This document shows positions 35,270-43,325 of a DNA stretch of 43,325 nt, in pieces (position 1 is the stretch's first letter; every line of letters starts with the position of its first letter). The notes below the pieces were generated by a model. The model was not told the origin of the DNA, made no database searches, and saw only the letters and a program-made list of their open reading frames with translations. Source of the stretch: Desulfobulbus sp. GTDB lineage: Bacteria > Desulfobacterota > Desulfobulbia > Desulfobulbales > Desulfobulbaceae. The stretch is taken from NCBI GenBank assembly GCA_012729435.1, contig JAAYDD010000064.1:1-43325 (forward strand). The letters run 5' to 3'. The translations under genes were made by a program, and so were the position numbers.

Positions 35270-36583
35270 TTACAGATATTCAGCTGCCAGTGAGGCCAGC
35301 CGGCTCCGTTCAGAACGGGTGAGAGTGATATGACCGCAGACCTCCTGATTTTTAAGTCGCTCCACGGTGTAACTCAGACCATTACTGCTTGCATCGAGAT
35401 ACGGGTTGTCGATCTGTTCAGGATCCCCGGTCAAAACCATTTTTGTCCCCTCACCGGCACGACTGACAATGGTCTTCACTTCGTGCGGTGTCAGGTTTTG
35501 CGCCTCGTCAATGATGACGTACTGGCGCGAGATCGAACGACCGCGGATGTACGTCAGAGCTTCAAGTTCTATGCGATCTTCCCGGATGAGCCGTCTGATG
35601 TTCGATTCAGTGGCGGCATCCTGCTTCCCCCCGTTGTTCAGCCCCATCAGGTAGGAAAGATTGTCAAAAATCGGCTGCATCCAAAATTGCATCTTGTCGT
35701 CTTTGGTCCCGGGCAGGTAACCGATGTCGCGACCAAGAGGAATAACCGGCCTGGAGACGAGCAGTTTCTCATAGCGGCCTGATCTGAGTGAACTGGTGAG
35801 TCCGGCGGCGAGTGCCAGAAGAGTTTTCCCGGTACCGGCCTGACCGGTCAATGACACCAGTGACACAGACGGTTCCATAAGCAGTTCCAGTGCCATCCGC
35901 TGCTCCATACTCCGCGGCCGAAGATTAAACGCACTCTCATAGCTCGGATTGAGAGCCTGCAACCGCCTGGCACCTGTTGCCCGACCGATCTTCGTCTGAC
36001 GGGGGTTGGCGCTGTTGCGCAGGAGAATAAACTCATTGGGTTCAAAAGACTCTTCAGCAAATTCCACGACTTTTTCACGGTGGAACCGGTCAATGACCCC
36101 GCCCTCGACTGTAAATTCACGCCAGCCGGTGTACAGTTGATCAAAATCGGCCTTCTCTCTTTCAAAATCCTGCACTTCGATTCCCAGAGCATCGGCCTTG
36201 AGCCGGGCATTGATATCCTTGGAGACAAAGATCACGCGCTTGCCTTCACGAAGCAGACGAAATGCGGCGGCAATAATACGGTTATCCGGGATATCCAGGT
36301 CAATGCAGGTACCGTGATCCACCTCTTTTTCCATGGTGATCAAAACCGTACCGCCATCAGTCGTTTTAACCCCTTTACCGAGGCTGCCCTGAGCACGTAA
36401 CCGGTCAAGATAACGAATGACTCCGCGTGCGTTGCGACCCAGTTCATCATTGTTCTTTTTAAATTTGTCCAGCTCTTCAATCACCGTCATCGGCAGGACC
36501 ACCGTGTTGTCGGCAAAACAGGAGACAGCTTCGCTGTTGTGAAGAAGGACGTTGGTATCGAGAACAAAATATTTATCGGACAT
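35270..36583 (-). CDS. PhoH-family ATPase with N-terminal PIN domain
   Basis: YFVLDTNVLLHNSEAV...FADNTVVLPMTVIEELDKFKK (PIN); SLTGQAGTGKTLLALAAGL, RPVIPLGRDIGYLPGTKDDKMQFWMQPIFDNL, YVIIDEAQNLTPHEVKTIVSRAGEGTKMVLTGDPEQIDNPY. Confidence 0.93.
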   Translation of the reverse strand: MSDKYFVLDTNVLLHNSEAVSCFADNTVVLPMTVIEELDKFKKNNDELGRNARGVIRYLDRLRAQGSLGKGVKTTDGGTVLITMEKEVDHGTCIDLDIPDNRIIAAAFRLLREGKRVIFVSKDINARLKADALGIEVQDFEREKADFDQLYTGWREFTVEGGVIDRFHREKVVEFAEESFEPNEFILLRNSANPRQTKIGRATGARRLQALNPSYESAFNLRPRSMEQRMALELLMEPSVSLVSLTGQAGTGKTLLALAAGLTSSLRSGRYEKLLVSRPVIPLGRDIGYLPGTKDDKMQFWMQPIFDNLSYLMGLNNGGKQDAATESNIRRLIREDRIELEALTYIRGRSISRQYVIIDEAQNLTPHEVKTIVSRAGEGTKMVLTGDPEQIDNPYLDASSNGLSYTVERLKNQEVCGHITLTRSERSRLASLAAEYL

Positions 36584-36695
36584 ATGATTTCTGGCGATCA
36601 GAAGTATGTAAAATGAAAGAAATAGTCAGCCAACCCAGTAAAATTTTTATATCAGTTTGTCCAAGTCTATTAAATCGATTTGAGTTTATTTGTAC

Positions 36696-36959
36696 TTATC
36701 TCATTCGTATAGGATATTTTTCCCAGGCCGACTCAATGGCATTCTCTATGCTCTGACCTTGTTCAAAAAAAGAAGCAGCCGCCAGAGCCCGATTTAGTGT
36801 TTGTATATTTTCTTCCTTTATCTCTCGTCTTGTACACCAGTTATAAAAAGCGTTTAAGCCTGATGGTGGTGTCTTAAACTTATTTGAAGAAAAATGATGA
36901 ACTTTAGAAAAAAATTTTTTAATTCCAAGATGTTCCCATTTGTTTTCATCAAATCGAGG
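36696..36959 (-). pseudogene. AT-rich degraded ORF remnant, no ATG, stop (TGA) immediately upstream in frame
   Basis: Minus-strand open frame PRFDENKWEHLGIKKFFSKVHHFSSNKFKTPPSGLNAFYNWCTRREIKEENIQTLNRALAAASFFEQGQSIENAIESAWEKYPIRMR*; the frame upstream of the TGA continues ...LHWTFRIKINGYKK. Confidence 0.4.
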
Positions 36960-37007
36960 TCATTTTTTATAGCCATTTATTTTGATCCTGAAAGTCCAGT
37001 GCAATAG

Positions 37008-38117
37008 TCAGAGATCAAGCCCGGTGGTGTCCCGGTTCAGGATCTCGCCTCCGTCTTCAGTGACTACAACGACATTTTCAAGGCGGATACCGCCCCATTC
37101 AGGGAGGTAAAGGCCCGGTTCAACCGTAACCACCATACCGGCCTTCAACTTCCTGCGCCAACGCGGTGAGAGCCGGGGCTCCTCATGCACGGCAATGCCG
37201 ATACCGTGCCCCAGGCCATGCCCGAACGCATGACCATACCCTGCATCAGCCAGGATCCGGCGTGCCGCCCGGTCGACCTCTGCACCGGTGACTCCGGCCC
37301 GGATAGCCTGCATGCCGGCAAGCATTGCCCTGCGAACCAGCCGATGACGATCGAGATAGACCTGATCCGGTGCACCGGCAACAAAGGTGCGGGTCATGTC
37401 TGAGCAGTACCCTTTGTAGACAAGCCCCATATCAATCAACACGATATCGTTGAGCTGAAGTACACGATCGGTGGGAACAGCATGAGGCCTTGCGGCATTT
37501 GTCCCAAAAGCGACAATGGTGTCAAAACTCGGTCCTTCCGCACCCATTTCGCGCATGGTCAAATCCAGAGCAAGGGCTACTTCACGTTCGGTCATACCCG
37601 GTTCAATGGTGGAGTACACCGACTGAAAGACCTTTTCATTGCATGCTGTTGACTGACGCAAGAGACGGAGTTCATGTTCGTCTTTTATCATCCGCATCTG
37701 TTCAATCAGATCACGCTCCGGCCGCAGCGTCCATCCCTTTTTCGCGCACAGATCTGACAGCCTGAGAAAAGATGAGTAAAGGAAATAGTCGCTTTCAAAG
37801 GCCAGGATCTGAAACCCGATGGTTTTCTGCAGCCGTTCCAGCAGCTGGAGTAATCCTTTCCGGTAGATGACCACCTGAAACAGTACAGCTTCTTCCTCGG
37901 CCTGAAGAGTGAACCGGGAATCAGTCAGGAGATAGGGCTGTCCTTCACAGGGGATGAGCAGAAAGCCGCTGGTCTCCTGAATGCCGTGATCCGGGGCCGT
38001 ATAACCGCTAAGATACCGGCGGTTGTGAGGTTGGGAAACAAGCAGAGCATCAATTTTTTTTCGGCGCAAAGATGCCTGAAGGCGGGTAATACGTTGAGAA
38101 TGAACATCGACGTTCAT
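37008..38117 (-). CDS. M24-family Xaa-Pro peptidase (aminopeptidase P-like)
   Basis: RRYLSGYTAPDHGI, FDTIVAFGTNAARPHAVPTDRVLQLNDIVLIDMGLVYKGYCSDMTRTF, GHAFGHGLGHGIGIAVHEEPRLS, VTVEPGLYLPEWGGIRLENVVVV; ATG 38117 has SD-like GGAG. Confidence 0.94.
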   Translation of the reverse strand: MNVDVHSQRITRLQASLRRKKIDALLVSQPHNRRYLSGYTAPDHGIQETSGFLLIPCEGQPYLLTDSRFTLQAEEEAVLFQVVIYRKGLLQLLERLQKTIGFQILAFESDYFLYSSFLRLSDLCAKKGWTLRPERDLIEQMRMIKDEHELRLLRQSTACNEKVFQSVYSTIEPGMTEREVALALDLTMREMGAEGPSFDTIVAFGTNAARPHAVPTDRVLQLNDIVLIDMGLVYKGYCSDMTRTFVAGAPDQVYLDRHRLVRRAMLAGMQAIRAGVTGAEVDRAARRILADAGYGHAFGHGLGHGIGIAVHEEPRLSPRWRRKLKAGMVVTVEPGLYLPEWGGIRLENVVVVTEDGGEILNRDTTGLDL

Positions 38118-38119
38118 CT

Positions 38120-38707
38120 TCAGGCTCCGGTCCACTCTTTAAGCTGAGCCTTGAACTGTTCCATGGCCTGGCCGTACTGCCGGTCCAAATCAGTCTCTAA
38201 CCGGCTCCACTGTTCCTTGAACTGCGGTTCCAGAGTCGGATCGATATGCATACCGTCAGAACTCAGCCCTTTACGCATGAGCAACTGCTCGATCTGCATC
38301 CGCATCTGCTCTTTCAGCTGGTCATACAACTGCTGACGGTGCTGACCGTACTGACGGGCAACGGACTGGAGCTCCTGACAGACGGCAGCAACATCAGATG
38401 AGTGCTGATTGAGCTCAAGAAGGCCGCGTACAGCCCGGTCCATCCGCTTAGTGCCATCCTCATCCCGGGGGAGAAACAGATTGCGCAGCAGAGAGGCCAG
38501 CATGCCCCTGCGGATCGCCTCCTGTTGAGATGCTTCCTGTTGCTCGAGGATATCAGGCAAAGAAGACCCGGTATTGTTCAGGTAATCAGCTGTACACTGC
38601 ATGCCTTTTTTCAGGCTCTCCTCATATCGCATCTCTTCCGGTGTGGCTACACCCATACGGGCGGCACGCTCCATGACCAGATCCATGGTTGATTTAATTC
38701 CTGTCAT
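38120..38707 (-). CDS. Hypothetical coiled-coil/Gln-rich protein
   Basis: MTGIKSTMDLVMERAARMGVATPEEMRYEESLKKGMQCTADYL...; AAGGAGAA SD before ATG 38707. Confidence 0.75.
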   Translation of the reverse strand: MTGIKSTMDLVMERAARMGVATPEEMRYEESLKKGMQCTADYLNNTGSSLPDILEQQEASQQEAIRRGMLASLLRNLFLPRDEDGTKRMDRAVRGLLELNQHSSDVAAVCQELQSVARQYGQHRQQLYDQLKEQMRMQIEQLLMRKGLSSDGMHIDPTLEPQFKEQWSRLETDLDRQYGQAMEQFKAQLKEWTGA

Positions 38708-38776
38708 GAACAGATTCTCCTTAAAAATGAGTGTAGGGGCAATTTGGCAGACGAATATAAACACAGTGGACAAAAA

Positions 38777-40141
38777 CTACAAGTTGCGCGCATTAATGAG
38801 ACGGGCGGCAAAAAATCCGTCAAGTCCGTCTACCGGTGATGAGCGGAAATAACCGGAGGCTGTAACCAGCCTCCGAGTCGTCTCCGGCAGCAGCGTAGCA
38901 ACATTTTCCACCTGAAAAGCAGGAAACTTTTCCTGAAAATGACTGATGACCTCTTCGTTTTCTTCAGGCTCCAGCGAACAGGTGGAATACACGAGCGCAC
39001 CGGTCGGCTTAACAAGACGAGCAGCAACTTCCAGGAGCCGGAGCTGCTTCTGCTGATATATGACAAGGTCTCCCGCTTGCCGGTTCCAGCGGATATCGGG
39101 ATGTCGCCGGATGACCCCTGTTCCTGAACAGGGGGCATCAATAAGAACAGCATCAAAGAGTGTCGGCCGGGTCGCTGCATAGGCATGCAGGTCTGTGTGC
39201 ACGGCCAGCACCTCCTTACCGTGACCAAGACGACGGAGGTTGTCCCGTAAAAGATGATACCGGCGTCTGTCAGGCTCAACTGCAACCACAGTCCCTTCCG
39301 GTGGCAGCAGTTCAACCAGATGCGTGGTTTTGCCGCCCGGACCGGCACAACCGTCAAGAATCCGGGCGTGATGCGGTAGGGGGTTAACCAGGAAAGAGGC
39401 TAACTGGGCAGCCTCATCCTGTACCTGAAAAAAACCCTCTGTATAACCGGGTAGAGAGGCGACTGAGCCGGGGTAACTGGAAATGACCACACTCAGCGGA
39501 CTGTACAAACCTGCACAGGCAGTAATACCCGACCTGTGCAGCAACTCCAGAAACCGGCTGCGACTGGTTCGACGACTGTTTATCCGCAGAGTCAATGGTG
39601 GCTCAACACCGTTTTCCCGACAAATAGCCAATGCCGTGTCTCGTCCAAACTGAGCCTGCCAGCGTTCGACCATCCAGGCCGGATGATTGAGCAGCGGCGG
39701 TTCCTGTGACGCCATCTGATCAGCAGTGGGAAGTGTTGCCCGTGACCGGGCCACAGCCCGGAGAACGCCATTGACAAAGCCAATCAGCCAGCCCGGCTGT
39801 CCGGCTGTCTTGAGGGTGTTGACCGTGGCATTCACTGTCGCAGACTCAGGAATACGATCGAGAAAGAGGAGTTGATACACGCCGATCCGAAGCGTCATCA
39901 GCGTGCGTGGTTTCATCTTACGTAACGGGTGTCTGGTATGGGCCCGGACAATATAATCAAGATACTCTTTCTGACGCAGCACCCCGTACACCATGGTTTT
40001 GGTCAGGCCACGGTCAATATCGGCCAGTTGCTCGATGGCGCTGTTCAAAAACAGATCCACTGAACCGTGGGTGGTTGCCCAGAGACAGAGAACCTCAATA
40101 GCGGTGGTCCGGGCGTCGGTGGAGTTGGCTGCGGGCTTCAT
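38777..40141 (-). CDS. rsmB: 16S rRNA (cytosine-5)-methyltransferase RsmB (NusB-like N-terminus)
   Basis: RTLMTLRIGVYQLLFLDRIPESATVNATVNTLK, FQVQDEAAQLAS, ILDGCAGPGGKTTHLVELL, VLIDAPCSGTGVIRRHPDIRWNR, LVYSTCSLEPEENEEVI, DGFFAARL. Confidence 0.95.
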   Translation of the reverse strand: MKPAANSTDARTTAIEVLCLWATTHGSVDLFLNSAIEQLADIDRGLTKTMVYGVLRQKEYLDYIVRAHTRHPLRKMKPRTLMTLRIGVYQLLFLDRIPESATVNATVNTLKTAGQPGWLIGFVNGVLRAVARSRATLPTADQMASQEPPLLNHPAWMVERWQAQFGRDTALAICRENGVEPPLTLRINSRRTSRSRFLELLHRSGITACAGLYSPLSVVISSYPGSVASLPGYTEGFFQVQDEAAQLASFLVNPLPHHARILDGCAGPGGKTTHLVELLPPEGTVVAVEPDRRRYHLLRDNLRRLGHGKEVLAVHTDLHAYAATRPTLFDAVLIDAPCSGTGVIRRHPDIRWNRQAGDLVIYQQKQLRLLEVAARLVKPTGALVYSTCSLEPEENEEVISHFQEKFPAFQVENVATLLPETTRRLVTASGYFRSSPVDGLDGFFAARLINARNL

Positions 40142-40323
40142 GGCGGTATGCTACAGTATCAGTGATCCAGGCACCAGCAAAAGACAGGGGGTACGTCTAA
40201 AAATACTGTGCCATGCTCATGCTCATGCTCAAATATAATGTTTTTCTCAGGCCTGCACAAACTGACCGCGAACGCACCGTGTCGAAAAGGTTGACCGGTC
40301 CAAGCAGTTTTCCTGCTTTCCCC

Positions 40324-40353
40324 TTGACAGCAAAAACCCGGATACGGTAAAAG
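40324..40353 (+). promoter_or_regulatory. Sigma70-type promoter for tRNA-Leu
   Basis: TTGACA (40324-40329), 17-18 bp spacer, GTAAAA/TAAAAG. Confidence 0.5.
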
Positions 40354-40368
40354 AAGTGCCACACAGAT

Positions 40369-40455
40369 GCCGGAGTGGTGAAACTGGTAGACGCACTGGA
40401 CTCAAAATCCAGCGGGGGCAACCCCATGTCAGTTCGATTCTGACCTCCGGCACCA
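40369..40455 (+). tRNA. tRNA-Leu (CAA)
   Basis: GCCGGAGTGGTGAAACTGGTAGACGCACTGGACTCAAAATCCAGCGGGGGCAACCCCATGTCAGTTCGATTCTGACCTCCGGCACCA; long variable arm, CAA anticodon, encoded CCA. Confidence 0.96.
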
Positions 40456-40497
40456 CAGAAAAGTCCGACACAGTTCAAAAGTGTCTGAAATAAATTA

Positions 40498-40542
40498 AAA
40501 CAGAAAGACAACGCAATAACCGTGTTATCTTTCTGTTTTTTT
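40498..40542 (+). terminator. Rho-independent terminator after tRNA-Leu
   Basis: AACAGAAAGACAAC...GTTATCTTTCTGTT (one mismatch) followed by TTTTTT. Confidence 0.85.
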
Positions 40543-41030
40543 ATTGATGATCGACACACGGATTATTTACGGAACCCTCCGTATATCCTGCGGGGTATGG
40601 TCTTAAAAAGCAGACTCCCACAGGAAAATATACAAAAATACCGTCAGCCACTCCAATCCCTCTAAACAGATCTGCTCTTTTCATACTGCACTGTCTCCGC
40701 CCGTCCCTCTGACCAGTGCAGGCACGCCGTCTGCACATCTCTTTCCTCTCCTGTCGGCTCCGGCAGGGCGGACGGATATACACGCCTTTTTCGCATATCT
40801 CTTTTGTCTGTTGAACTGGATGACAATGCCGACTCAAGTGTGCTCGTAGCGGATGATCCCATCGTTTCAAAAAAAGGAAAACAGTCATAAGCATCACATT
40901 TTTACCCGGGCAGACGATCAAATATCAGGATGAAGAATTGACAAATGACGGGATCAATATATAGTCGCAGACTGACATCAACAGATGCAGAACAGAATGT
41001 CGTTCTGGTATTCGACCAGCTCTCTTTATC

Positions 41031-42662
<1,632 letters not shown>

Positions 42663-42735
42663 GGGGTTCCACGGGTACAAAAAGGATTTTCACATCCGCA
42701 ACACACCTTACGACCTTCTGCAAGCTGTGGCCTGT

Positions 42736-43325
42736 ATGCGGTCCATACTTCTGATTCATCCGCCGGTGGCCAAGCCCGGTGAACCGCCGGCCGGAATCGC
42801 AGCTCTGGCAGGCTGCCTGCGGGCACATGATGTCGGCTGCACGCTGCTCGATGCCAACCTGGAGGCCTTACTCTTTCTCATCGGTCAGGCGGATGCATGC
42901 CAGGATACCCGATCAGAGCGCGCCCTGCGTCATCGCGACGTCAATCTCGCCGCATTACGCACTTCTGATACCTATCGCCATCCCGGTCGCTATCAAAAGG
43001 CTGTGCACGAGCTCAACCATGCGCTGCAACTGACGGCCCGTTCTCATCCCGGCATGGCCCTCAGCCTGACAAACTGTCAGGATGAACATAACAATCCCCT
43101 GGTAAGCGCCGACCTGCTCAGCACTGCAGAAAACTTCCGGAACAGCCTCTTTTTTCCCTGGTTCAACTCCCGGTTACCGCCTCTTCTGGATACCGTCAGA
43201 CCGGCGTACATCGGAATTTCACTGTGCTACCTCAGCCAGGCCCTACCGACCTTTGCGCTGCTCGGTTTTTTGAAAGACCGCTATCCGGAAGCGCAGCTCA
43301 TCCTCGGCGGCGGACTCATCACTTC
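42736..43325 (+). CDS. B12-binding-domain (radical SAM-type) protein, N-terminal part, truncated by window edge
   Basis: Manual translation: MRSILLIHPPVAKPGEPPAGIAALAGCLRAHDVGCTLLDANLEALLF...YIGISLCYLSQALPTFALLGFLKDRYPEAQLILGGGLIT; typical cobalamin-binding N-terminal pattern. Confidence 0.8.
   Translation, partial: MRSILLIHPPVAKPGEPPAGIAALAGCLRAHDVGCTLLDANLEALLFLIGQADACQDTRSERALRHRDVNLAALRTSDTYRHPGRYQKAVHELNHALQLTARSHPGMALSLTNCQDEHNNPLVSADLLSTAENFRNSLFFPWFNSRLPPLLDTVRPAYIGISLCYLSQALPTFALLGFLKDRYPEAQLILGGGLIT

Noticed and set aside
36960-36962. Possibility that TGA in the 36.7-37.0 kb fragment encodes selenocysteine (NGYKK-U-PRF)
   Set aside because: No convincing start codon, no SECIS-like hairpin comparable to selD, AT-rich decayed context; pseudogene is simpler
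40541-40921. 126-aa minus-strand ORF after tRNA-Leu
   Set aside because: Low-quality translation, overlaps the tRNA terminator region, no RBS or motif

Overview
The window is a bacterial chromosomal segment. Gene content suggests an anaerobic, sulfate-reducer-like (Desulfobacterota/Desulfobulbaceae-type) organism, but this is inference from gene content only. Most of it is housekeeping: ilvE (partial), nfo, surE, M48 peptidase, nif3-like, zinc-ribbon coiled-coil protein, rnhA (interrupted), rnpB, ispD, ispF, M20 peptidase, selD, purF, pyrF, phoH-like, Xaa-Pro peptidase, rsmB, prfC, and two tRNAs. The most interesting block is about 14.5-31.9 kb on the minus strand. There an Fe-alcohol dehydrogenase, a histidine kinase and a sigma54 activator lie upstream of a second Fe-ADH with a good -24/-12 promoter match and paired upstream repeats. 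Next come a molybdo aldehyde oxidoreductase and a long, overlapping gene train: dicluster flavoprotein, small CxxC redox protein, methyltransferase, C_GCAxxG_C_C protein, radical SAM protein, AMP-dependent CoA ligase-like protein, XdhC, and a MobA/MocA-like NTP transferase fused to HD. This matches what I recall as the Desulfovibrio DVU_1551-1559-type cluster, whose biochemical role is, to my knowledge, not established. Other notable observations: selD carries an in-frame TGA at the catalytic Cys/Sec position with a SECIS-like hairpin; rnhA is frameshifted at a 6-T run; matching GC-rich hairpins bracket the aldehyde oxidoreductase gene; and an AT-rich island holds a degraded ORF. No CRISPR array or intact mobile element was seen.
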